Shown: positions 53,072-64,000 of the stretch, piece after piece | Layout of the letters: the number at the start of each line of letters is the position of its first letter | How positions within the stretch are numbered: position 1 is the stretch's first letter | Source of the DNA: Akanthomyces muscarius | Lineage: Eukaryota; Ascomycota; Sordariomycetes; Hypocreales; Cordycipitaceae | Direction of reading: 5' to 3' | NCBI RefSeq assembly: GCF_028009165.1 | Contig: NC_079241.1 | Span: forward strand, 1,550,001-1,614,000 | Length of the DNA stretch: 64,000 nt | Made by a program: the position numbers and the translations under genes | The notes under the pieces: model-generated | Seen by the model: only the letters and a program-made list of their open reading frames with translations | Database searches by the model: none | Told to the model about the DNA's origin: nothing

Positions 53072-56000
53072 CCTAGCGGTGTATAGTTATATATGTGCTT
53101 GAGCTTCGACTTCGTAGGCGACGTGTGGTGCTGGCTCTATGCGAATGCTGAGCCAAAACAGACGGAGGTTGTCGCTCAAAAGCCTAACGAGTCCATGAAT
53201 GGCTCTGTTGATCGTGGAAGCGTCGGCCACAAAGTTGGAGGCCGGTGTATGCTGCTTCTTCGCGAAGGGGAAAAAACTGCCGCTTGAAAGAAATAAACAA
53301 AGAGCGAGCCGGCAGCTGACTTGGTTAAAGATGATCGACTAGCCCCTATGGGCGAATGTCTTATTAGGCGGTGAAGTGGTCGCCTGGTGATGGATCTAGT
53401 CAATAACTAGGCTAATTGTCAGTACTGCATGTCAACACATGTGGTCGAGCGTGGCGCGCAATATGACGACGACAGTGGTGATGTTGGGCAAAGAGGAGAG
53501 CAAAGGTTGCAAGGTGAATTGGTTTGTCTCGACCAGCGAGGATATGGGCGACAAGAAAGCGAGTCCAAACCCACGTCAAGCGCAGCTGGTTTTGCTCCGG
53601 AGGGCACGACGAGGGTGCCGCAAGAGGACGGCAACGTCTGCACAACAGCGTCGAACAGAAGCAAAACCAAAGGAAGCTGAACGGGCGACGATGACATGCG
53701 TCTCGGGCACTAGCAAGCTGGTAGAAGGAAAATCAAGAGTATGCATACATAAAGAGTGGGTGGCGGTTGAGGATTTCTTTTTTCTGTCGTCGACGGAGAT
53801 GAGTAGTCGGGCCGTGCCACCAAGAATGCAGAGCAGCTGTCGGAGGGGGGAGTGGACAAGGAGGAAGCGAGCAGTCGCAGAATGTCTTGCACAGCGCACC
53901 CTTATCAAGAATGAGAGACAGACGCAAAAAGAAACGGGAAAGACGAATGCGACGGGAAGAAGAGTAAAGGAGGGTTTTTGGCGATGCAGATGCAATAGTT
54001 CTGGGAAAGAGGAGGAAAAGGAAAAAGGAATGGGGGGGACAATACAGGAGAGCGAGGACCGGCCCAGGATCAGAGGCCTGTTGGGCGCCAACACTGAGTG
54101 GTTAGGCGGTTTCCAGGCGATGGTTCCGGCGTCTTTAGGGGACGGTGCATGGAGCTGGTGCAGCCTGCAATGGGCACCGCCTCGCCTGCGCTGTGAGGAC
54201 GGCACAAGGGATGCTTTCTTGGTGCCAACTGCCAACAGCCACTTCCCCAAAGCACCTTGCAGCGCACGTCCAGTGGCTGCTAGCGCCTTTTAGCGTCTGC
54301 CCAGTGGGCAATGGGGCGTCGAATCGGGGAGCTGCAGGCCAGCAGCTGCAGAGTAAATGGCCGTCTCCACTACAAGTGCTGCCCTCGAGAACCAGTCGTA
54401 AACTCGGCTGCTGTGAGAGAAGAGACACCAAGCAGAGGGCAGTAAAAAAAGGAGGCGTATTGGAAGCAGGGGAACACTTCCGTATCGTTAAAGAAAAGGA
54501 AGACGGCGTATGTATGCAGAGGAAAAAAATCCACCAAAAGTAACTGCCACTACGTAGACGCGCACCTTTCTGCTTGTTGCTTGTTGAAAGGCGATGATAC
54601 TGTGGCCTCGGACTCACTCTTGGTTGGACGGCTGGCGATATTCAAATATGAGACGCGGAAGAAGATAAAGAGCAATTACAGAAATGACATGAATACTCGG
54701 TGGCATCATTCACAATACCGCCCACGTTCGCTGCCCAAGGCAACCGTGCAATTGGTGACTGGTCAACTGGCGATGGGGTCACCGGGGCCAACCGTCTAAT
54801 TACCGTAATTACCATGGGCAGGGATGCGCTACATGAGGACAGGGGACCGGACAGGGTCAAGAGGGCGTCTCTGGGGTCTCTGCCCAGACAATCAGCAACT
54901 CGCGGAGCTAAATCAGGGGCGGCGCCGGGGTCTGCTCTGTGCTATTGGCGGTCTGGTCGAGGAGATTTTTGGGGAGGGACGCGAACATGGTTCATCGCCG
55001 GTTTGCTGCATACGATTTGTCTAATAAGCAGAGAGCACAGCACCTGCAATCTGGTGGCGCAATCACACTGCAGGATAATTACCAGTACTGGTACCTATGC
55101 GGTGGTGGCCCAACACACATTGCATGCAGCATCTGATACAAACTCGCCCCCTGCGCGCGCTCTGCAAGACATGATTCCAGAACAGTTTGCCCTATCGGCA
55201 CTTTTTTTTTGTCCTATCGCCGCGATGTGCTCTCAGCACTGCAGCCCAATTTGTTCGCTTTCGCATCATCACAGCGCCGCCGCAACCTTGAGCCGTCCAA
55301 CCGTCCAGCCCGTCCAACCCCGGAACACATCCCAAGCCCACGTTATCCACTAGCAAAGGGACCGGGGATTTGACTTTTTAAAAAGACGGCGCAAGGGGCA
55401 AAAAAAAGGACAGTGCCCCTAGCAGGGCGGGCCGCATCTCTGTGTCCTCAAAGCCTAGGCCAGCCAGAGTCGACAGGCTTGGGTCACTGCCACTGCCAGT
55501 AGTCACGGGCTTGCAACGACTGATCGCTCACTAAACATGGACCACTGCAGGCACCAAAATTGCTCCGCGCGACGTCCTTAGCGTGCCCCGCACTCCCTGA
55601 ACTAGCTTCCACTACTGGGCAGCTAATAAACCGCACTACCAGCATCATCACATTCACACAAAAGCTCCCCATTCAGACAATTTTTGCCCTTCGCCTCTCG
55701 CTTCTCCGCCTTCATCACGCCCGCTTTCCGTCCCGCCCCAATGCTCTTCCATCGGCCAAAACTCTGTTCCTGCTAGACAAGTTGCCAAGCACGGCCAACC
55801 CTCGAGAGCTACCCCTCCCCTCGCCTGCCTGCCATCTGACTCGGCTTCAAGACACGAGGGTCTCTTGTCTCCCAAAGTCTGGGTCAGGGTGCCAACATGT
55901 TCGAAAGTTGCCCCTAATAATAATAGCCATTTGTCTCTATTATTGTCCCCCCAGTCTTGCCATGAAACGCTTCTGCCAGTGTCAAAAATGCAGCTATGAG

Positions 56001-58501
56001 GTTGATGGAATCTCTCCATTTTCGCTCGGCGGTTCCTGAATACCGTGATCCAGGATCCCTACAAACACGCTCGCCTACACGTACATGAACCGGTCCGAGA
56101 CATGCACCCGTCCACTGATGCAGAGATAGATTAATTCCTTGAACCTTCCAGCGCCCGACCTCTGTCCGCTCCGACAATGCCAGTCGTCTCTGTGCAGTAT
56201 GCAGGCACCATTTTAGTTCCGTCACCACCCTCGCCAATCACTCTGCTCATGCAGGCACCCTTGTGCACCCAGACACCAGATCACCACGCCAAGACTCCAC
56301 TGAGCCCGGCTACCTGGTGACTTTTCCTGTAATAATACATATTGGACAGCTCCGGCTGCCATTATCGCCAGCACGTCCGTCGCCTGGAAGCACACAGTCC
56401 CCGACTGCTGTCATTGTCCAACGAACAAGGTTTTCGGCTGCCAGCTATTGTTTGATGCCGCTGCCGTCATGTCGCTTAGCAGCATCATCAGGTTTTGCAC
56501 TCTATTTCTAGAACCCGCGGTGCCTGCGTGGCTCGCGTGGGCCGCGTCGTCCAATCCTCGGCAGGCCTCGCTGTTGCGACGGGCATGCGTCTGTTCTCAT
56601 ATCCTGCCCTGGCTGCTGCTTCGGCACTTTGGGCACTCATAATTCTTCCGTGCAGGCTGAGTGGCTCAGGTCCATGTGGCTTGCCCGCCACCCCGGCTCC
56701 CACCACTGCCGTCGAAATTTGCTACTGACCCTTTGGTGTTAGCTGCTCATCAATGGAGCCTGGAGAGCCTCTCCACTGAGGAGCAATGGCAATGGTTACC
56801 GATCTTGAGCAATTGCATCTACGCTGATGCATAATGGTTGGTACGCTATTTAATCGCGCTCCTTTTCTTCAATGCAGCATTGATCAGTATGACCCTGGGC
56901 CAACTACAGCATCAAGGGGCAGAAATATCTGTGAAAATGTGCTGCACGAAGCTTAATAAATCTCCTTGCAGCTCAGGGGGGATGTGGAACAGTCCGACCG
57001 AGCGACCAGCCCAGTGCCTGCATGTTACCTGGTACGAATCGACAGCACTGCTCCGTGCTCCAAAGCTAAACTGCCCCAGCTATCTTGTTCTATCTTCAAC
57101 TTGGTCCCTGCGTGAGCACTGTCCATCGCCTCAAATGCGCTTATCATTACCCAGGGTCGCGATCAGTATCCGTACTACTGGTACTTTTAGGTGCTGTACC
57201 AGTAGTGTCAAGATGGCCGCCGGCAACCTGGCACGTCAACAGCAATTGTAAGTCGAGAATCTGCTTCTTCGACACCAGCCAGCAAATCGTGCTAATGCAG
57301 GCACACAATGTCGGCAGCTGTCACTTGGTAAGCCGACCCACGGCGGCATGGGCATGGATCAACACTCTTTTGTCAAGGTCTCCAAGGCCCCGCTGCCGAC
57401 CACAAACGTCCCCGCTCTGTTGCAGAAAGCACTGTAACATGCGTCAATGTACAGGTTACGATGGATTGGCACAAGCAGTAATTCTCCCAATGTTAGCCCA
57501 ACCGAAAGCCGTCGCCTTTACCAGTAGCATCGCTTGCCCAGCATTTCCGCTGACCGTGCGCCGGTGCCGTCTTCCCTCCCCAATCGGCTTGAGTCTGGGT
57601 CGCTCTTGGCTCTCCATGGACGATCGTCCCTCAGCGGCATTGATCATGCGACGATGTGGTGGCAAGTCCCGGCTCTGGCATCACCCGATCTCGTCCCTCT
57701 CCTCTTTTCAAATTGGACGCATTTTACAGGACGGGCGAGGAGTCCTCCATGACTGTGCAAAGCTTGTTTCCTTAAAATTTCCGACGCAGCTTTCGTCTTT
57801 GGTTTCCTGACGTTCCGTCTGATCCAGGATAAGGAACGAACCCTTTCCAGCGCATACCGGTACCGAGGCCATCCCGCCTCGCCGGCGTCACCTGAAGCAC
57901 CGTAACCTCAATAGCGCAACTCAGCCCGCCGGCCAGCCGGCAGTCGGCTGATCCCTGCACACACCGTGTGAAGCTTCCCATCTATTCGGATAACTACCGT
58001 CACTTTTGTGAGAACTTTAACCGCAGCCACAGCTCACCGTAACCCATCAACGTTTTCCGCGGTTGCTATAGTGTATCAATAGTGTGACAGCGTCGATTCT
58101 GCTAAGGCCCAATCCTAGCCTGGACGAAGTACGCATGACGGGCTGCCATGGCGAAAACTTCTGTGCACAAATTGCCGACCTGTTTGCACGCATCATCCCT
58201 GGCGATTACAATGTTGCATAATTTGCCGATCCTGTTGTTGCGTGATATCATTCAACATCCCAGTCACTTTCCATACGCAGTGTCGCATCCGGCCCGACTG
58301 TGTTGACAACCGATGTTTCTCTTCATTTTTCACGTCTACCAAATAAGAAGCTGAGCCGAGAAAAAGATTCTTGGCGACGCGAGATGGACGGATATCCCAC
58401 CGAGAAACTTCATGGTATACGGGGTATTATATCACACACGAAACCCAAAAAAGCAACCTCCCGCGAAACGCAACCACATCCCACCAGAGAACAAATCCAA
58501 A
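53072..58501. other. 5.4-kb gene-poor region upstream of kinesin
   Basis: The longest gap in the window, between the kinesin start and the STK19 stop, both minus. It has purine-rich DNA at 53900-54040 and 54430-54540, a T10 run at 55202-55211, palindromic CCAGTACTGG at 55082, and a perfect 11-bp inverted repeat at 57174-57206. A frame of 284 codons at 53439-54293 and one of 241 at 57085-57810 have no family signal and no codon bias. A 26-codon frame at 55962-56039 begins MKRFCQCQKCSYEVDG; too short to call. Confidence 0.4.
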
Positions 58502-59665
58502 TCAACCTCCCAAAGCTCGCACACCTCGGCCAACTGACCCAGTCTGGAACACTTCCACAACGCCGAGCCCAACGGCCTCGCCCAGCACCCACGTCCACTC
58601 GACACCCTGCAGTTCCTTCCATCGTGGACCGTAGAGGCCGCCGCCCTCGAAGCGCTCCCGCAGCCAGTCCTCGGGCCCTTCGCCCCATTTCGTCCGGCCC
58701 AACGTCTCGCGCAGCCAGTCCAGCGCAGCTTCCGCGAGCTTGAGATGCCGGCCGTGCCCGGGCACCGCGATGCGGTATTCCGCTGCTGCTGCTGATTCCC
58801 GCGTAGATGATGTAGTACCAACGCCGCCGCCACCGCCGCCCGCCATGTGAATCGCATTCTGCCCACCGACGGCCGACAGCGAGCCCGACGCAGACTGCGA
58901 CACGCGCTGGATCGACGTCAGCGTCGTCCGGTCCTCGGGCCGCACATGCAGTGTCGTGCCTGGCGTCGCTCTCGTCGCCGCACTGGTGAGGAACCCCGCG
59001 CGAACCAACTCGTCAGTCTGTGCACTTGGCAGCACACTCCTCCCGAGCGCCTGCGTCGTCGCATTGGCCTTGAGAAACTTGACAAATTCCGTCACTGTTG
59101 CCTCTGACACTGTGCGGCTGTTTTGCAGCATTTCAATAAAGAGCGGCGTTTCGATGAGAGCCTCGCCGCCGCCGCCGCGGCGCTCAACGCGGACTCGGCG
59201 CAGAGCGCCTCGACCCAGCAGCTCGGCCACTTCACGCTCAACACGCGTCGGGGAGTTGTTCAGAACGGCGTGCACGTGGCCGGCGGTGACGAGCGGCGGC
59301 ATAGTGCCGCGGTAGTGCAGCAACTCGGTGCGCCGCGTAGACTGGAAGCCCGTCTCGGGAACGGGCGTGAACATGTGCGCACGGATGTAGCGCATCGCCT
59401 GAATGACGTCCCGTAGGGTGAGCTCCTCGGCGAGGAAGGCCGCGATGCCGGCATCTTCGAGCTTTTCTGAAAAAAGCTCGCCGTCTGCGTCGTCATTGTC
59501 CTTTTTTCTGCGCGGCTGCGAGGGGCCGGCCTTTTTCCGTGGTGAGGATGAAGGTGAGGCAGCGGTACTGGTAACGGCGCTGCTCGGCTGGGGACCGCTG
59601 GAAGATCGGACAGGCTTCCTGACGCGGTTGCCACCACCTAATATTGATCGTAGACTCTTGGGCAT
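58502..59665 (-). CDS. STK19: STK19 homologue (winged-helix protein)
   Basis: A single exon of 387 residues. After a basic, Ser/Pro-rich N-terminus (SILGGGNRVRKPVRS, KKAGPSQPRRKKDND) the STK19 fold begins near residue 70: ELTLRDVIQAMRYIRAHMFT, GTMPPLVTAGHVHAVLNNSP, REVAELLGRGALRRVRVERR, ALIETPLFIEMLQNSRTVSE, FVKFLKANATTQALGRSVLP, DELVRAGFLTSAATRAT, then RHLKLAEAALDWLRETLG and WVLGEAVGLGVVEVFQTGSV. STK19 was named a kinase but is now seen as a DNA-binding winged-helix protein acting in transcription-coupled repair in animals. This copy shows no kinase motifs. A Gly-rich insert (MAGGGGGGVGTT) is present near 285. Divergent from the hydrolase gene. Confidence 0.85.
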   Translation of the reverse strand: MPKSLRSILGGGNRVRKPVRSSSGPQPSSAVTSTAASPSSSPRKKAGPSQPRRKKDNDDADGELFSEKLEDAGIAAFLAEELTLRDVIQAMRYIRAHMFTPVPETGFQSTRRTELLHYRGTMPPLVTAGHVHAVLNNSPTRVEREVAELLGRGALRRVRVERRGGGGEALIETPLFIEMLQNSRTVSEATVTEFVKFLKANATTQALGRSVLPSAQTDELVRAGFLTSAATRATPGTTLHVRPEDRTTLTSIQRVSQSASGSLSAVGGQNAIHMAGGGGGGVGTTSSTRESAAAAEYRIAVPGHGRHLKLAEAALDWLRETLGRTKWGEGPEDWLRERFEGGGLYGPRWKELQGVEWTWVLGEAVGLGVVEVFQTGSVGRGVRALGG

Positions 59666-60233
59666 TGTGTGTTTCCAGGGTCTATTATCCTCATCCGTGT
59701 GAGTCGCAGTAAGGCAGGTTCACGATGAGGTCAAGTGGCGAAGCTCTGTCCTTGGTGATATTACTGTGTTTACACAGCAGTGGCGGAAGTAATGCCAATG
59801 CACGTTAAAAGGTGTAAGGAAGAGTATCTGTTTCGAACCAAAATGAAGTCTAGGAAGTCACTATGGTATGTGTGGTGCTGATGTTGTCGATGCAGACTTT
59901 GAAAGCAGCACGGGCTTAATAATACCCTATACGTTCTGTATCCAGCCGCGCTAGCGCACCAACAGACGCTCCGCATCTCGTCCCTTGCAACAGCAGCTTC
60001 TTAGTCGTTTTGCGGCGACAATGTACTGATACTCATACATTGTAGGATGGAGGATCTACAATCTCACCAAGCTGTCGAGATCGCGATGACGTCGCAATGC
60101 GGGTACCGTCGCCGCCGCATCCAAGATTAGCTGAGAGCCTGATTCCTCTCCCCGCGCTAAATGTCTTTTACAACAGCCTCATGAGGCTCACGCATTCTCG
60201 AAACCTTCAGTCCATTAAGCCACAAAACTCGTC
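59666..60233. promoter_or_regulatory. Divergent promoter, STK19 / TAP-like hydrolase
   Basis: 568 bp with no supported gene. It supplies the upstream sequences of both flanking genes. ACTCGTCATGA at the hydrolase start is a moderate context. Confidence 0.4.
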
Positions 60234-62027
60234 ATGAAGGCGTCCTTTACCCAGCTGGCCTTGCTGGCCAACGTCCGCTATGCCGCCTCCTACGCTGGAG
60301 CTGATGAGCCTCCCGAGTTCGACTGGGCGAGCATTACGCCCTCGCGCAGCCTCGAATATCACCCCTGCTACGGCCCCGAGTACCAATGCGCGCGGCTCCT
60401 CCTCCCGCTCGACTGGCACAACACCAGCGACCCATCGTCCACCGTTAGCATTGCCCTCGCCAAGCTACCCGCCGCCGTGCCCGCCTCGGACCCGTCCTTT
60501 CGCGGCACCGTCTTCACGCAGCCCGGCGGGCCAGGCGAGTCCGGCACCCTGTACCTGCGCGGCAACGGCCGCAAACTGCGTGATGTCGTTGACGTCCCTG
60601 GGAAGCAGCACTACGACCTGGTGGCGTTTGACCCACGCGGGACGGGACGCAGCACGCCTCGGCTTGACTGCTTCCCGGGACTGCTGGGGTACATCAGGAC
60701 GCAGGAGAGGGACCTGGCCGAGGCGGTGGACGTGAGCCGCGCGGCGCTGGCGAGGGCCGTGGCGGCGGGCAAAGCGGATGGGAGGAGGTGCGCGGAGGAG
60801 CATGGCGACTTTTTGAGATTTGTAGGGACAGAGAGCGTGGCGAGAGACATGCTGGCGATCCTGGACAAGATTGAGGAGGAGAGGCCGAGAGGTAAGGCCG
60901 TAGAGCAGCAGGAGGAGAGTCGACTGGAGCTAAGGGGAGAATCTGCGAAGGAGAAGGGTGTTGCACGGCTGCAGTATATTGGCATTTCGTACGGTACCTT
61001 TCTGGGCAGCGTCTTTGCCTCTCTGTTTCCCGGCCGCGTCGGCCGCATGGTTCTTGACGGCGTTGTCAACCCGTTTGGCTATCAAGATGTACGTATATCC
61101 CTTGTTTCTGCACCACCCCTGCCCAGTTCCTTCTTACTAGTATACTTACCATTGAAAACGCAATAAAAGGGCTCTGTCGCTGGCCTCGACGACATGGATG
61201 AAATGGTAGACCTCTTCTTCCAGGGCTGCTTCGACGCCGCCCACCACTGCCCTCTGCGGCGCGCCCACGACGCCTCTGGCGGCGACATCAGCCGGCGCTT
61301 CTGGTCCTGGGCGTCGTCGCTCCAGGACTCGCCGCTCACCATCCACACGCCCGACGGCAACCGCAAGTTTGTGGCCCCCGCCACGGTGCGGCAGCTGCTC
61401 ATCACGGCCATGTACCACCCGCTCACCGACTTCCCACCCTTGGCCGCGGCCCTCGACGCCGCCATGACGCACGGCGACACATCGGCGCTCTCTGCGCGGA
61501 TCCTCGCCACCATGGCGTACGCGACCCTCGACGACGCGCTGCGCGCCAACTTTACCGCGGCGACCCTGCCCGTCGACGCCTTTGCGGGCATATCGTGCGC
61601 CGACGCCGTCGTCGACCTGGCAAGCCGCACGCTCGACGACTGGCAGGCGGCGCTGGACAGGTACAGCGACATGTCGCGCGTCGCGGGGCCGTGGGTGCTG
61701 TACATGCAGACGCTCTGCGCGGGGTGGCCGCTGCGTTCGGAATGGCAGTTTCCTCGGGGCGGGCCGGCGGAGGGCCGGCGGGCGGCGGCACCGTTTCTGT
61801 TCCTGTCGAACCGCTGGGATCCGGTGACGCCGCTCCGAGACGCGAGGATCGCGCGGGATGCGTTTCCGGGCGCCGGGCTGGTGGTGCAGGAGACCATGGG
61901 CCACTGCGCGACGCTGGGCGCCATGGGACCCTGCTTGAGGGATGTCGTGGCCGAGTATTTCGATACAGGCGCCGTGCCCGAGGAGGAAGTGACGTGTGAA
62001 GCAGCACGTCGTGTCTGGGATTCGTAA
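60234..62027 (+). CDS. TAP-like alpha/beta hydrolase (tripeptidyl-aminopeptidase family)
   Basis: Two exons, 60234-61088 and 61170-62027, give 570 residues; the 81-nt intron is GT-AG. The N-terminus (MKASFTQLALLANVRYAASY) is weakly hydrophobic, so secretion is uncertain. Family hallmarks are CARLLLPLDWHNTSDPSST, FTQPGGPGESGTLYL (oxyanion-hole HGGPG-like turn), YDLVAFDPRGTGRSTPRLDC and the nucleophile elbow YIGISYGTFLGS with Ser252. In exon 2, FLFLSNRWDPVTPLRDAR supplies the acid Asp and ETMGHCATLG the His. The C-terminal part is the TAP-like domain (FLFLSNRWDP onward). Such enzymes release peptides from N-termini or hydrolyse esters; the substrate here is unknown. An internal charged insert (EERPRGKAVEQQEESRLELR) is unusual in length. 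The 3' end converges on the SLC26 gene, 189 bp away. Confidence 0.9.
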
Positions 62028-62216
62028 AAAAAAAGAAAGCTCTTTACATGAGTCAGATTCAAAAAGGTGTTGTTCATCGAATTCAAATGTTTTCAATTTG
62101 GCTCGAAGATGCAAATGCTATGGAAACTGTGCCGCATGGAAAATATGCTGTTGCTTGTAAAACGAAAATCAATCAAAAATAAGCCTCCCGTTTCCAGATC
62201 GCCCTGTACACCCCCG

Positions 62217-64000
62217 CTATCCAGCCGTCGTCAAGATGTACGACGTAATCGAGCTCATGCGCTCCGTTGTCAGCTTGAGCGAGATGCGCAGCAGCTCGCC
62301 CGCGATATCCGGCCTCTCCTTCTGCAGCTGCTCCCACGCGTCGCGGCTCATCAGCCAAGCGACGCAGTCGCGCTCCACCGTCACCGTGGCGGTGCGGCTC
62401 GTCTCGGAGAAGAAGGGCAGCTCGCCGCACGTGGTGCCGGCGACAATGTTCTCGCACAGCCAGCCCTGCGGCAGGTCGTACTCGGCGCGCAGGATGCCCT
62501 TCTCCAGCAGGTAGAAGCCCGTCGCCGACTCGCCGCGGCGGAAGAGCGTGGTGCCGGCGACGTACTCCTGGCGCGCGAAGAAGGACGTGGCGGGGAACCA
62601 AAAGTCCTCGTTGCGGTCGCTCAGGCCCTGAAAGATTTGCAGCATGATGCGCAGCGGCTCGTTGAAGCTCTGCCACTTGAGCGGCCGCTGCGTCTCGGTC
62701 GTGTTGAGCGCGTGGTGCGCGGCCTCGTCGAGGTGCGACTGGCGAGGCGAGTTGAATGGCGGATCAAACGACGAAAGCTGCGATTTCGATCCAGTGGGAA
62801 CGTCGAGATTGGCCGTGGGCACTCGCTCGTTCGAGTTGATGGCTTCCTGTCTGGCGTACAGGGTCTTGAGAAATTCGTTTTCGCAAAACTCCAGCGCCGA
62901 GTTAAGGTCGGGAAGCATAATGACTTCAATCTTGCCGCTGCCGATACCAACAGCGCGAAGGTTCCGGCCGAGTTGGGCGGAAGCGTCTACGCCACTTAGG
63001 ATAAGCAAAACACCCCTCTTGTCCAAAAGTCTGGTAATGGTGTTGAATGCTTCGCCCGCAGAATAGTCCAGATCGCTGACGTGCCACAAGTCCAGAATCA
63101 AAAACTTGATTGGGCGACTTTCAAAGGCAGCATCGTCAAGAAGACCTCTGATCTTCTCCTCGACACTTACAATGGTGCCAAAGAACAGATAGCCAGTCAG
63201 CTTGATGATGTAGGTCTGCTGGCCGACGTGGTGAAGATAGCGATGCTGCGAGGGGTTGCGTCGCACTGTCGAGGAGACGACGTCGCCGTCGAATGTGGCG
63301 CGGATGGCAGATACTCTGGACGTTTGAATGACGAGCGATCCAAACGCAAGAACAATACCGACACCAATGCCCACGACGAAATCGTAGATGCCCATTACCA
63401 ACACAATGACAATAACCGTCAGGTATTCCGCAAGCTTCAACTTCTTGCGAGGTAGCCACACAGCTTCCAGCAGCAGCTCGAAGCCCAGGTCAAAGATGAG
63501 AGTACCAACCATCATGACAGGAATGTAGCCAATCATACTGGGTCCAATGAGCATAACAGCAAATGTCAGGACTGCCAACATATAACCGGCGAGACGGCGA
63601 TTGCCACCGGACCGAATCACGAATACGGTATTCGCGTAAACAAGGTAATTCTGAATGCTACCCATGCAACCGGATATGAAGTTTGAGTAGCCGTGCAACT
63701 TCAGTTCTCTGTCCAGGTCTGCGTTGTCCTCTCCGGTGTTAAGTGCCAAAGCAGGTACGTTGATCGGGACATGAAGGACACCGAAAAAAGTCAAAGCAAG
63801 CATCGCAGGAATTACCTGGACAATGGCATCCCAGCGCACCAGATTGAATTCTGGCCAGTGTTAGTGAGAGCTGCACACTGTGACGTTAGGCGACTTACTG
63901 TAGAGAGTGTAGAAATACCACCAGGGCTCTCCGGGTGGGGGTCCCTGAAAGATCCAGCCTTTGTCGCGAAGATCATCCGCCTCAAGAGCATCAATGGCCG
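62217..64000 (-). CDS. SLC26-type transporter with STAS and cyclic-nucleotide-binding domains (5' truncated)
   Basis: Exons 64000-63899 (incomplete at the window edge) and 63850-62217 give the last ~577 residues; the 48-nt intron joins FYTLYK to FNLVRWDA. Membrane helices of the SLC26/SulP core are seen (VQVIPAMLALTFFGVLHVPI, LAVLTFAVMLIGPSMIGYIP, YLTVIVIVLVMGIYDFVVGI). Then follow a STAS domain (YIIKLTGYLFFGTIVSVEEK, KFLILDLWHVSDLDYSAGEA, GVLLILSGVD) and a C-terminal cNMP-binding fold (AGTTLFRRGESATGFYLLEK, CGELPFFSETSRTATVTVER). This three-part layout matches yeast Ygr125w/Vsb1 and S. pombe relatives, linked to vacuolar basic amino-acid storage; the assignment is from memory. Vacuolar membrane is likely. 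Confidence 0.92.

Noticed and set aside
53439..54293. 284-codon plus-strand frame
   Set aside because: No domain, unusual Lys/Arg/Glu-rich low-complexity stretches from purine-rich DNA, and no codon bias like that of the neighbours.
57085..57810. 241-codon plus-strand frame
   Set aside because: No recognised motif and random-like composition; it spans the hairpin at 57174-57206.
1..64000. tRNA, 5S rRNA, CRISPR, intact transposon or virus-like genes
   Set aside because: I scanned by eye for B-box-like GGTTCGANNCC, 5S-like sequence, regular spaced repeats and polymerase or integrase motifs in the frames and found none. A covariance-model search would be needed to exclude small RNAs.

Overview
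The window is nuclear DNA of a filamentous ascomycete, most likely a Sordariomycete and probably Hypocreales. That placement is inferred from gene content and style: compact genes with 1-4 exons, introns of 42-104 nt with GT(R)NGT donors and CTAAY-like branch sites, C-rich third codon positions, a Zn2Cys6 regulator, a choline sulfatase, a Rng2/IQGAP homologue and a kinesin-7. No operon, CRISPR array, tRNA, rRNA, intact transposon or virus-like sequence was found. I placed exon borders by reading splice signals and checking that the protein family stays in frame across each junction.

Layout. 1-13.3 kb is gene-dense: the 3' end of an unrecognised gene, a zinc-ribbon protein (-), RNase P subunit p30/RPP1 (+), a secreted PGGQQ-repeat mucin-like protein (-), a Zn2Cys6 transcription factor (+), a DUF1295 membrane protein (+), a GFA-fold protein with two tiny internal exons (-) and Mediator subunit 8 (-). 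13.9-24.4 kb holds a choline sulfatase (-) and a 1654-residue IQGAP-type RasGAP protein (-), separated by 3.6 kb with no supported gene. 24.4-26.8 kb carries the decayed C-terminal part of a second Zn2Cys6-type regulator. 26.8-30.8 kb has a DUF155 (Rmd1/Sif3-like) protein (+) and a triose-phosphate-transporter-family carrier (-). After 4.8 kb of gene-poor DNA with G-runs come a PLOD-type glycosyltransferase-like type II membrane protein (+), an Asn/Ser-tract protein (-), a DUF3074 START-like protein (+), a coiled-coil protein of unknown function (+), TFIID subunit TAF7 (-) and a FUT8-like type II membrane glycosyltransferase (-). Another 3.4 kb without a gene precedes a kinesin-7 (-). After 5.4 kb more come an STK19 homologue (-), a TAP-like alpha/beta hydrolase (+) and a 5'-truncated SLC26-STAS-cyclic-nucleotide-binding transporter (-) that runs off the right edge.

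How the genes relate. There is no biosynthetic cluster. Most genes are housekeeping: RNA processing (RPP1), Pol II transcription (MED8, TAF7), cytokinesis and polarity (IQGAP, kinesin-7), DNA repair (STK19), membrane transport and Golgi glycosylation. Divergent pairs that share an upstream region are zinc-ribbon/RPP1, mucin/Zn2Cys6 factor, TPT carrier/PLOD-like GT, Asn-Ser protein/DUF3074 and STK19/hydrolase.

The most unusual items are the dead Zn2Cys6-family gene with transition-type stop codons, a strong inverted repeat in the mucin/Zn2Cys6-factor intergenic region, two GC-AG introns, two coding tandem-repeat tracts, and two uncharacterised fungal glycosyltransferase-like proteins. I did not find a convincing new multi-gene system.
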